Below, piece by piece: positions 27,071 through 35,795 of a DNA stretch of 64,000 nucleotides. The notes beneath the pieces were generated by a model, which ran no database searches, was not told the DNA's origin, and saw only the letters and a program-made list of their open reading frames with translations. Source of the DNA: Mycolicibacterium peregrinum (GTDB lineage: Bacteria; Actinomycetota; Actinomycetes; Mycobacteriales; Mycobacteriaceae). Both the position numbers and the translations under genes were made by a program. Location of the stretch: NCBI RefSeq assembly GCF_002102345.1, contig NZ_LQPP01000026.1, positions 1 to 64,000 of the forward strand, read 5' to 3'. Positions within the stretch are counted from its first letter, which is position 1; the number at the start of each line of letters is the position of its first letter.

Positions 27071-28498
27071 CTAGCGAGCCGAGCCGGAGTCGCGGCGGGG
27101 ACGGCGGTGTCCACCACCGCGCTGCTGCCCGCCTGCACCGGCGCCGGAGCGGGCCGACGGACCGCCGCCGTTGCGGGAGGACCCGCTCGGGCGGTTGCGA
27201 CCCTGCTGCTGACCCGACTTGCCCGGCTGCCCGGACCTGTTGCCCTGGCGCCGCGGTGCCGGAGCGGCCTGGGTGGCCGGCTCGGGACGGATGGGATCCC
27301 CGAAAACCCGCTCACCGGGGGCGATCTCACGAAGCACCGGATGGTCGATGCCGTTCACCCGGGTGATCGTGGGCTTGACCCCGGCCTTTTTGGTCAGGGT
27401 GCGCACATCGGAGACCTGTGCGTCATGCATGAGCGTCACGACGGTGCCCTCGTTGCCGGCGCGGGCCGTACGGCCGGACCGGTGCAGGTAGGCCTTGTGC
27501 TCGACGGGCGGGTCGGCGTGCACGACGAGGCTGACGTCGTCGACGTGGATACCGCGGGCGGCGATGTCGGTGGCCACCAGCACGCCGGCGGATCCGTCGG
27601 AGAACGCCGTCAGGTTGCGGGTACGAGCATTCTGGGACAGATTGCCGTGCAGCTCAACTGCCGAGACGCCGCGCGAATTAAGCTGGCGGGTCAAGTTTTT
27701 CGCGCCGTGCTTGGTGCGGGCGAACACGATGGTCCGGCCCGGAGCGGCGGCCAGATCGGCAACCACATTGACCCGCGAGGCGTTGTCCACGTGCAGCACG
27801 TGGTGCACCATCGCGGTCACGGGGGACTGTGCCGAATCGACACTGTGCACCACCGGGTCGTGCAGGTAGCGCTTGACCAGCACGTCGACCCCGGCATCGA
27901 GCGTGGCCGAGAACAGCAGGCGCTGGCAGTCTTTCGGCGTGCGGTCCAGCAGGCGCTTCACGCCGGGCAGGAAGCCGAGGTCGGCCATGTGGTCGGCTTC
28001 GTCGAGCACGGTGACCTCGACCGCGGACAGGTCGGCGTGGCCGGACCGCATGTGGTCTTCGAGCCGGCCCGGGCAGGCGATCACGATGTCCACGCCCCCT
28101 CTGAGGGCGGAGATCTGCGGGTTGGGGCCCACGCCACCGAAGATGTTGACCGACCGCAGGCCGGTGGCCTTGGCCAGCGGCGCCAGCGAGGCCTCGATCT
28201 GGGTGACGAGTTCGCGGGTGGGCGCCAAGATCAGCGCGCGGGGCCGGTTCGGCGCGCGGCGGGTGCCGCTGGTCGCCAAGCGCGCCACCAGGGGCAACAG
28301 AAATGCGTAGGTCTTGCCGGACCCGGTCCGGCCGCGGCCGAGGACGTCGCGGCCCTTGAGCGAATCAGGCAGCGTCGCGGCCTGGATCGGGAAAGGCGAC
28401 TCCACGCCGTTCCCCGCGAGGGTGGCGACGATCTCGGCGGGCAGGCCGAGCTCGGCGAAAGTAGGCACGGCGGTGCCAGGGGTTTCTTGGACAGACAA
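27071..28498 (-). CDS. DEAD-box ATP-dependent RNA helicase (RhlE-like)
   Basis: About 475 residues with all helicase motifs: Q motif (FPIQAATLP), Walker A (GRTGSGKT), DEAD (VLDEADHMADLGF), SAT (LFSATLD), VATDIAARGIH and HRSGRTARAG. A basic Arg/Gly/Ser-rich tail (from about residue 420) probably binds RNA. It remodels RNA, likely in ribosome assembly or mRNA turnover and often in cold stress. The start was set at TTG 28498, 7-8 bases after GGAGC, because the open frame upstream (to 28696) has no helicase similarity and contains the promoter. It marks the left border of the block absent from the M. tuberculosis layout. Confidence 0.9.
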   Translation of the reverse strand: MSVQETPGTAVPTFAELGLPAEIVATLAGNGVESPFPIQAATLPDSLKGRDVLGRGRTGSGKTYAFLLPLVARLATSGTRRAPNRPRALILAPTRELVTQIEASLAPLAKATGLRSVNIFGGVGPNPQISALRGGVDIVIACPGRLEDHMRSGHADLSAVEVTVLDEADHMADLGFLPGVKRLLDRTPKDCQRLLFSATLDAGVDVLVKRYLHDPVVHSVDSAQSPVTAMVHHVLHVDNASRVNVVADLAAAPGRTIVFARTKHGAKNLTRQLNSRGVSAVELHGNLSQNARTRNLTAFSDGSAGVLVATDIAARGIHVDDVSLVVHADPPVEHKAYLHRSGRTARAGNEGTVVTLMHDAQVSDVRTLTKKAGVKPTITRVNGIDHPVLREIAPGERVFGDPIRPEPATQAAPAPRRQGNRSGQPGKSGQQQGRNRPSGSSRNGGGPSARSGAGAGGQQRGGGHRRPRRDSGSAR

Positions 28499-28615
28499 AA
28501 TGAAAGCTCCGAAAATAGAGGGCGGTCGTCCTGCCCGGCGCGAGTGAGATCTCGCGGCGCTCGGTTGACGATCGAGAAGGCGGCAAAGGCAGAACAGGCA
28601 AGCCGCCGTGGCCCA

Positions 28616-28621
28616 ACTATA
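28616..28621 (-). promoter_or_regulatory. Probable -10 element of the helicase gene
   Basis: On the minus strand 28621-28616 reads TATAGT, close to the sigma-A consensus, with no good -35. It would give a 5' leader of about 110 nt before the TTG start, long enough for post-transcriptional control, as seen with cold-inducible helicases. Confidence 0.4.
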
Positions 28622-28787
28622 CCGGTCATCGGCGGATTTCCCGATGTCCGGGCGCCTGACCAGCGGGTGGGATCCATCACAGGCCGGGCAGGTCAACTAT
28701 CCTGGCGGACACGCGTGAATGCCATGTCAATGGCCTGACGCCGGGAGCGTGATAGCGGTGGTCGCATCGAGAAGCGTGGGAGGCCGG

Positions 28788-30053
28788 ATGTCGCCCCGGG
28801 CACTTCCCGCGAAGGTGCGTGCCATCCATGACCTGTTCATCGCGGGCCGGGTGGACGCCGAATCCCTGGACACCACCCCGGTTCGTCGCGTCATCGTGGA
28901 GAGCTGGCAACGCAGTCTGGCCACCGGAGTGGACCCAGACATGGGCGCCCGGGCGGCTGCCGCGGCCGCCTCGCTGACCGAATTGCGCAACACGCACCCG
29001 CTCGCGCCCACCCTGCCGCTGATCCGTCGGTTGCTGGTCGACGACGCCGTCGGCGCCGGAGTGTTGGTGGCGATCACCGCGGCCGACGGCACGCTGCTGT
29101 GGGTCGAGGGAGACCACGGTGCGCGCCGCAAGGCCGAAGGGATGAACTTCGTCCCGGGTTCGGACTGGAGTGAGCGGGCGGCGGGCACCAACGCGCCCGG
29201 CACCGCTCTGGCGCTGGACCGGGAACTGCAGATCCTGGGGTCCGAGCACTTCTCCCGAACCGTGCACTCGTGGAGTTGCACCGCCGTGCCCGTCCACGAC
29301 CCGGCCACCGGGGTGCTGCTGGGCGCCATCGACCTGACCGGCGGGTCCACGGTCGCCACACCTCAGACGTTGGCCCTGGTCAGGGCCACTGCTGTGGCGG
29401 TCGAGAACCAGCTGGCACTGCTGCGGCTCACCGGACCGGCCGAGCCGGCGGAAACCGAGACGGCGCGGCTGACGGTACTGGGCGCCGATCGCCCGCGCTG
29501 GCGGATGGCCGACGCCGAGGGCCGGCCCCAGTCCAGCGTGCTCACCGGCCGCCATGCCGACATCCTGGTCCTGCTGATCCGGCATCCCGAGGGGCTGAGT
29601 GCCGATCATCTGGCCATGCTGCTCGACGACAAGGACCTCGACGTGGTCACCGTCCGCGCCGAGGTGTCGCGGTTGCGGCGGGTCATCGGCAGCAGCTACA
29701 TCGAGTCGCGGCCGTACCGGCTGTTGGCGCCGGTGGCCAGCGACATGGGTGACGTGTACGACGCGTTGCAGGCCGGGAACGTCTCGGCCGCCCTGGATGC
29801 GTACTCGGGCGCGTTGCTGCCGCAGTCGGTCTCACCGGCGATCGCGCGGCTGCGCACCGAGCTGAGCGCCGGCCTGCGCGAAGCGGTGCTGACCGGGAGT
29901 GATCTGGGCCTGCTGCGGCGGTGGTTGGCCCTGCCCGACGGCCGTGACGACCGACAGGGCTGGCGGGTGTTGCACGACCATGCCGACGCCGACCCGTTGG
30001 CCAGGGCGCAGGCCCGCGGTCACCTGGCCGGGATCGACTCCGAACTGGGCTAG
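28788..30053 (+). CDS. GAF-domain transcriptional regulator of the aldehyde/diol/ethanolamine block (inferred)
   Basis: About 421 residues. The N-terminal part resembles the sensor half of AcoR-type regulators: VIVESWQRSLATGVDP, then a GAF domain with MNFVPGSDWSERAAGTNAPGTAL and EHFSRTVHSWSCTAVPVHDP. Instead of an AAA+ sigma-54 module it has a C-terminal winged-helix-like segment (TGRHADILVLLIRHPEGLS, VRAEVSRLRRVIG). Mycobacteria lack sigma-54, so this fits a sigma-70 regulator. It lies 108 bp upstream of the aldehyde dehydrogenase, whose promoter has three TGCAAC repeats. The start was set at ATG 28788 after GGGAGG; earlier starts exist (28749, 28758). Confidence 0.8.
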   Translation: MSPRALPAKVRAIHDLFIAGRVDAESLDTTPVRRVIVESWQRSLATGVDPDMGARAAAAAASLTELRNTHPLAPTLPLIRRLLVDDAVGAGVLVAITAADGTLLWVEGDHGARRKAEGMNFVPGSDWSERAAGTNAPGTALALDRELQILGSEHFSRTVHSWSCTAVPVHDPATGVLLGAIDLTGGSTVATPQTLALVRATAVAVENQLALLRLTGPAEPAETETARLTVLGADRPRWRMADAEGRPQSSVLTGRHADILVLLIRHPEGLSADHLAMLLDDKDLDVVTVRAEVSRLRRVIGSSYIESRPYRLLAPVASDMGDVYDALQAGNVSAALDAYSGALLPQSVSPAIARLRTELSAGLREAVLTGSDLGLLRRWLALPDGRDDRQGWRVLHDHADADPLARAQARGHLAGIDSELG

Positions 30054-30073
30054 TTTTGTCGGTTCGAATGCCC

Positions 30074-30099
30074 TGCAACGTGTGCAACTGTGCTGCAAC
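30074..30099 (+). promoter_or_regulatory. Three TGCAAC repeats upstream of the aldehyde dehydrogenase
   Basis: TGCAAC occurs at 30074-30079, 30083-30088 and 30094-30099 (spacing 9 and 11 bp, about one helix turn). The TGCAACGTG core recurs in front of the diol dehydratase genes at 32959. It is a likely binding site of the adjacent GAF regulator. Confidence 0.5.
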
Positions 30100-30161
30100 C
30101 TACTGCTGACTACCTTTAGTGACTACCGACACATTTCGGTGTCCGAATGCAGGAGATTGCC

Positions 30162-31685
<1,524 letters not shown>

Positions 31686-31693
31686 TCCACCGC

Positions 31694-31750
31694 CGAACGT
31701 GGGCTTGTGTGCGAAAAAACCCGCAAATGTCGCACACAAGCCCACGTTCG
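31694..31750. repeat. Perfect 21-bp inverted repeat (long hairpin)
   Basis: Arms 31694-31714 (starting CGAACGTGGG) and 31730-31750 are exact reverse complements around a 15-nt loop. It begins 9 bp after the aldehyde dehydrogenase stop and ends 22 bp before the next start. It has no trailing U-run. It may be a dispersed palindromic repeat or an attenuator that separates expression of the dehydrogenase from downstream genes. Confidence 0.85.
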
Positions 31751-31772
31751 CGGTCTACCCGAAGGGACACGC

Positions 31773-32171
31773 ATGACATCGCTGCCGCTGCCGACCGCGC
31801 AGAAGGTGATCGACGCCGCAGTCGTGAAGGCGGAGGAGATCGGCCAGCCGATGAACATCGCCGTGGTCGACGACGGAGGTCATCTGGTGGCTTTCGTGCG
31901 CATGGACGGTGCGATCAAGGCCAGCATCGACATCTCGATCCGCAAGGCGCGCACCGCGGTCATGATGAACCTGCCCACCAGCGCGCTGATGGACATCTGT
32001 CAGCCCGGCGGTGAGTTGTACGGCCTGGAGCAGACCGCGGGCGGCCTGGTGGTGTTCGGCGGCGGGGTGCTGCTGGAGGCCGACGGGGTCGTGATCGGTG
32101 CGGTCGGGGTCAGTGCGGGCAGTGTCGAGCAGGACGTGGCGGTGGCTACCGCCGCGTCAGCGGCAATGTAG
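31773..32171 (+). CDS. GlcG/HbpS-family protein (PduO C-terminal-like domain)
   Basis: A 132-residue single-domain protein of the GlcG/DUF336 family: GQPMNIAVVDDGGHLVAFVRMDGA, SIRKARTA, GLEQTAGGLVVFGGGVLL and IGAVGVSAGSVEQD. The same domain forms the C-terminal half of the PduO cobalamin adenosyltransferase and occurs as heme-binding HbpS. The N-terminal adenosyltransferase half is absent here. Next to two B12-dependent enzymes a role in corrinoid or heme handling is plausible but inferred. GAAGGGA precedes ATG 31773. Confidence 0.85.
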   Translation: MTSLPLPTAQKVIDAAVVKAEEIGQPMNIAVVDDGGHLVAFVRMDGAIKASIDISIRKARTAVMMNLPTSALMDICQPGGELYGLEQTAGGLVVFGGGVLLEADGVVIGAVGVSAGSVEQDVAVATAASAAM

Positions 32172-32201
32172 CCGGAGCCGCGGCGACGGCAATCTAGGTA
32201 C

Positions 32202-32915
32202 CTAGCCGGCCCGCCCGTCGGTCAGAACACAGTCACCGCAGTAGCCACCCCCGGGCACCTGGTAGAACAGGCAGCAGTTGCGCCGCCGGAACTGTTCTCC
32301 CACAACGTCTGCGGTACCGCGCAGCGGTTCGATCGCGATCAGTTCGGCGACCAGTTCACGGCCGCGGCGCTCCGCGTCGGGGTGGGACATGGCCAGTACG
32401 GTGACCGCGCCGTTGGCCGCCGACGCGATGTTGCCCCACATCACCTGTGGCGATAGGGATTCCGCCAGCGCCATGGTGTCGTTCAGCAGGCGCAACACGC
32501 TTTCGATCAGCGATTCGGCGATGGTGGCGGCGACTCGCCGCGGGTCGGTTTCTGCCACCCATTCGACACCGGCTTTTCCGAGGGCGGGGCGGTGTGATGA
32601 ATCCTTTTGCCAGAACAGCGAATCCATCGTCAGCAGTGGGACACTGCCAGAGCACACCGCGGCTCCGATGGCGGGGGACAACAGGCGTGCGGTGATCGAC
32701 AGGTGCACCGAGGAGGCCGCGGCCTTGACCGGGACGTCGGCTTCGTCGATCGCGAAGCCGGCGGCCGTCGCCGCCCGGGTGCGCGTCGTGTACTCGTGCA
32801 GGGCGGCCGGATCGCCGCACAGGGATGCGATCGGCCGCCAGCCGGCGGGATCGGCCGCCGGGAGGGCAAAGAACTCGCCCAGTGCGGCGATCGGGTCAGA
32901 TTTTCCGGCGTCCAT
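32202..32915 (-). CDS. FhuF-like (2Fe-2S) ferric-iron/siderophore reductase family protein
   Basis: A 237-residue protein ending with the FhuF iron-sulfur motif: Cys-Cys-x10-Cys-x2-Cys in RRNCCLFYQVPGGGYCGDC. The upstream part has the usual FhuF helices (VHLSITARLLSPAIGAAVCSG, MWGNIASAANGAV). FhuF proteins reduce ferric hydroxamate siderophores in the cytoplasm. It is the only minus-strand gene inside the B12 block and its role there is unclear; it could supply iron, or electrons to another cofactor, but nothing in the sequence shows that. Its start region faces the diol dehydratase promoter. Confidence 0.8.
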   Translation of the reverse strand: MDAGKSDPIAALGEFFALPAADPAGWRPIASLCGDPAALHEYTTRTRAATAAGFAIDEADVPVKAAASSVHLSITARLLSPAIGAAVCSGSVPLLTMDSLFWQKDSSHRPALGKAGVEWVAETDPRRVAATIAESLIESVLRLLNDTMALAESLSPQVMWGNIASAANGAVTVLAMSHPDAERRGRELVAELIAIEPLRGTADVVGEQFRRRNCCLFYQVPGGGYCGDCVLTDGRAG

Positions 32916-32958
32916 CGTCGGGTCAGGTTAGCCGCACTGACCTGCGGCGCAACCCTGA

Positions 32959-32972
32959 TGCAACGTGATGCA
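32959..32972 (+). promoter_or_regulatory. TGCAACGTG motif upstream of diol dehydratase
   Basis: TGCAACGTGATGCA repeats, with one inserted base, the TGCAACGTGTGCA arrangement at 30074 in front of the aldehyde dehydrogenase. It lies 68 bp before the small-subunit start, suggesting one regulator for both units. Confidence 0.45.
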
Positions 32973-33040
32973 GCGCACAATTGGCTCGCGTTGTGTCGCA
33001 CGTCGGTGGGAGATCCGCCCCGAGTCAGTTGGAGTAGTGA

Positions 33041-33469
33041 ATGACGGAACCGATTCTCGACCCTTCGGCCGATTACCCGCTGAGCATCCATCGCGAGGAT
33101 CTGCTGTTCACCCCCAACGGCACGCCGATCGGCGGTATCACCATGGACGCGGTGATGTCAGGTGAGATCGCCGCCTCCGATCTGCGCATCACCCCGCAGA
33201 CGCTGCGGCTCCAGGCCCAGATCGCCGAGAAGGTGGGACGCCGCCAGCTCGGCTCGAACCTGCGCCGTGCCGCGGAGATGACCGCGATCAGCGACGAGCG
33301 GGTGCTGCAGATCTACAACGCGCTGCGGCCCAATGCCTCCACCAAGGCCGAGCTGGACTCGATTGCCGACGAGCTGGAGACGCAGTACGGCGCAGCGTTG
33401 CTGGCGGGGCTCGTCCGTGAGGCCGCCGACGTGTACGAGCGCCGCGACATCCTGGCCACCAGCGAATAG
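33041..33469 (+). CDS. pduE: Diol/glycerol dehydratase small subunit
   Basis: A 142-residue small (gamma) subunit of B12-dependent diol dehydratase: DYPLSIHREDLLFTPNG, GITMDAVMSGEIAASDLRITP, LRLQAQIAEKVGRRQLGSNLRRAAEM and DERVLQIYNALRP. It is about 30 residues shorter than Salmonella PduE because the N-terminal extension is missing. GGAG lies 6 bp before the ATG. In enterobacteria the order is large-medium-small; here the small-subunit gene comes first, directly ahead of the large subunit (9-base gap). Confidence 0.93.
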   Translation: MTEPILDPSADYPLSIHREDLLFTPNGTPIGGITMDAVMSGEIAASDLRITPQTLRLQAQIAEKVGRRQLGSNLRRAAEMTAISDERVLQIYNALRPNASTKAELDSIADELETQYGAALLAGLVREAADVYERRDILATSE

Positions 33470-33478
33470 GAGACACCG

Positions 33479-35197
33479 GTGACGGCAGTATCGCCACAAC
33501 AATCCACGGCCGGCCGGCGCAGGCAGTCCGAGCGCACCAAGGTCCTTGAGGACCGGCCGGTCAACCTCGACGGCTTCGTCGAGGAATGGCCCGAGGTGGG
33601 CATGGTCGCGCTGGACAGCGCATTCGATCCCGCGCCGAGCGTGCGCGTCGTCGACGGGGTGATCGTCGAGATGGACGGTCGGGACCGCGCCGATTTCGAT
33701 TTCATCGACCAGTTCATCGCCGACCACGCCATCGACACCGCGACCACCGAGCAGGCGATGGCGATCCCGGCGGCCGACATCGCCCGGATGCTGGTCGACC
33801 CGCACGTGTCCCGCGACGAGGTGATCGCGGTGACCACGGCACTGACCCCGGCCAAGCTGCTCGAAGTGGCGAAGACGCTGAACATCGTCGAGATCATGAT
33901 GGGGATGCAAAAGATGCGGGCCCGTCGCACCCCGGCGAACCAGGCGCACTGCACCAGCGCTCGGGACAACCCGCTGCAGGTCGCTTGTGAAGCCGCCGAG
34001 GCCTCGCTGCGCGGATTCTCGGAAGTGGAAACCACTTTGGGCGTTGTGCGCTACGCACCGCTGGTGGCGATGGCGCAGCAGATCGGCAGCCAGGTCGGCT
34101 GTGGCGGACGCCTGACCCAGTGCGCCCTCGAGGAGGCCACCGAGCTCGAACTCGGCATGCGCGGCATCACCGCCTATGCCGAGACCATCTCGGTGTACGG
34201 CACCGAGTCGGTGTTCGTCGACGGCGATGACACCCCGTGGTCGAAGGCCTTCCTGGCCGCGGCCTATGCCTCGCGTGGCATCAAGATGCGGTTCACCTCG
34301 GGCACCGGTTCCGAGGTGCAGATGGGCAACGCCGAGGGCCGCTCCATGCTGTACCTGGAGATCCGGTGCATCCTGGTCGCGAAAGGCGCAGGCGTGCAAG
34401 GCCTGCAGAACGGTTCGATCTCCTGCATCGGCGTACCGGGTGCGGTACCGGCGGGGATCCGGGCGGTGGCGGCGGAGAATCTGATTGCCTCGGCGGTGGA
34501 CCTGGAATGCGCTTCGGGCAACGACCAGTCGTTCTCCCACTCACCGATGCGCCGGGTGGCGCGGTTGTTGCCGCAGCTGATGCCGGGTACCGATTTCATC
34601 TGCTCGGGTTACTCGGCGCCACCCAACTACGACGACATGTTCGCCGGATCCAACCTCGACGCCGAGGATTACGACGACTTCAACACGATCCAGCGGGACC
34701 TGCAGATCGACGGTGGGTTGCGCCACGTCAACGAGGCCGAGATTCTCGCTGTCCGGCATCGTGCGGCCAAGGCTCTGCAGGCGGTGTTCGCGTATCTCGA
34801 TCTGCCCGCGATCTCCGACGCCGAGATCGAGACGGCCGTGTATGCGCACGGCAGCCGCGAGTTGATCCCGCGTGACGTCCTGGAAGACCTCAAGGGCGCC
34901 CAGCAGGTGATGGACCGCAACATCACGGGCCTGGACCTGGTGAAGGCGCTGGAATCGACCGGTTTCTCCGATGTCGCCGAGAACCTGTTGGCCGTTCTGC
35001 GACAACGGGTCTCGGGTGACCTGCTGCAGACGTCGGCGATCATGACGCGTGAGCTCCAGCCGTTGTCTGCGGTCAACGACCGCAATGACTATGCGGGCCC
35101 GGGCACCGGCTACCGCCCCACGGGCGCACGCTGGGAGGAGATGAAGCGGCTCCGTCACGTGACCAGCGCCGAGAACCCTGAACTGGAGGTCGAGTGA
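33479..35197 (+). CDS. pduC: Adenosylcobalamin-dependent diol/glycerol dehydratase large subunit
   Basis: A 572-residue catalytic (alpha) subunit. Family segments are MQKMRARRTPANQAH (substrate-site Gln and His), LTQCALEEATELELGMRG (active-site Glu), SVYGTESVFVDGDDTPWSK, FTSGTGSEVQMGNAEGRSM, GLQNGSISCIGVPGAVP and ECASGNDQSFSHS. The TIM barrel binds adenosylcobalamin base-on with the medium subunit. It dehydrates 1,2-propanediol to propionaldehyde, glycerol to 3-hydroxypropionaldehyde, or ethylene glycol to acetaldehyde; the sequence does not decide between them. The start is GTG 33479 after AGGAG. The N-terminus (about 30 residues) is divergent. Confidence 0.95.
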   Translation: MTAVSPQQSTAGRRRQSERTKVLEDRPVNLDGFVEEWPEVGMVALDSAFDPAPSVRVVDGVIVEMDGRDRADFDFIDQFIADHAIDTATTEQAMAIPAADIARMLVDPHVSRDEVIAVTTALTPAKLLEVAKTLNIVEIMMGMQKMRARRTPANQAHCTSARDNPLQVACEAAEASLRGFSEVETTLGVVRYAPLVAMAQQIGSQVGCGGRLTQCALEEATELELGMRGITAYAETISVYGTESVFVDGDDTPWSKAFLAAAYASRGIKMRFTSGTGSEVQMGNAEGRSMLYLEIRCILVAKGAGVQGLQNGSISCIGVPGAVPAGIRAVAAENLIASAVDLECASGNDQSFSHSPMRRVARLLPQLMPGTDFICSGYSAPPNYDDMFAGSNLDAEDYDDFNTIQRDLQIDGGLRHVNEAEILAVRHRAAKALQAVFAYLDLPAISDAEIETAVYAHGSRELIPRDVLEDLKGAQQVMDRNITGLDLVKALESTGFSDVAENLLAVLRQRVSGDLLQTSAIMTRELQPLSAVNDRNDYAGPGTGYRPTGARWEEMKRLRHVTSAENPELEVE

Positions 35198-35198
35198 C

Positions 35199-35795
35199 AT
35201 GTCGGCAGTGACCGGGCAGCGGACACTGAGCTTCACCGGCGAGCGTCCGACAGAACCCGGGAAGCGCTCTGATGAAGTGGTGCTGGCGATTTCGCCTGCG
35301 TTCGCCGACTTCTTCAGCCAGACCATCGTCGGCCTGTCCCATGCCGACGTGATCCGCCAGATCCTGGCCGGTATCGAGGAGCAGGAAGTGGCCGCCCGGT
35401 GTATCCGGATCCGGCACAGCAGCGACCTCGCCGTGGTCGCACACGCGGCGGCCAGGCTCAGCGGGTCGGGCATCGGTATCGGCATCCTGTCTCGCGGCAC
35501 ATCGATGATCCATCAACGTGACCTGCCGAGGTTGTCCAGTCTCGAACTGTTCCCGCAGAGTCCGCTGATGACGTTGGAGACCTATCGCCGCATCGGGTCG
35601 AACGCCGCCCAGTACGCCAAAGGCGAGTCACCCGAACCGGTTCCGACGCTGAATGATCAGATGGCGCGGCCCCGTTGGCAAGCCAAGGCGGCGCTGCTGC
35701 ACCTGAAGGAGACCGAGCAGATCCGCAAGCAGGATCGCCCGGTGGAGGTGACGCCGGAGTTCGGCGAGCTGACCCCCGAGGCACTGGGTACCTGA
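35199..35795 (+). CDS. pduD: Diol/glycerol dehydratase medium subunit
   Basis: A 198-residue medium (beta) subunit that binds the cobalamin base: VVLAISPAFADFFSQTIVGLSHADVIRQILAG-type core, CIRIRHSSDLAVVAHAAARLSGSGIGIG, SRGTSMIHQRDLPRLSSLELFPQSPL and YRRIGSNAAQYAKGESP. Salmonella PduD has about 25 additional N-terminal residues that target the microcompartment; here the conserved domain starts almost at once, so no encapsulation peptide is evident. The stop overlaps the next start codon by one base. Confidence 0.94.
   Translation: MSAVTGQRTLSFTGERPTEPGKRSDEVVLAISPAFADFFSQTIVGLSHADVIRQILAGIEEQEVAARCIRIRHSSDLAVVAHAAARLSGSGIGIGILSRGTSMIHQRDLPRLSSLELFPQSPLMTLETYRRIGSNAAQYAKGESPEPVPTLNDQMARPRWQAKAALLHLKETEQIRKQDRPVEVTPEFGELTPEALGT

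Noticed and set aside
27011..28738. A 575-codon plus-strand frame opposite the helicase
   Set aside because: Antisense shadow; all helicase motifs are on the minus strand, and the frame would read through a strong terminator hairpin.
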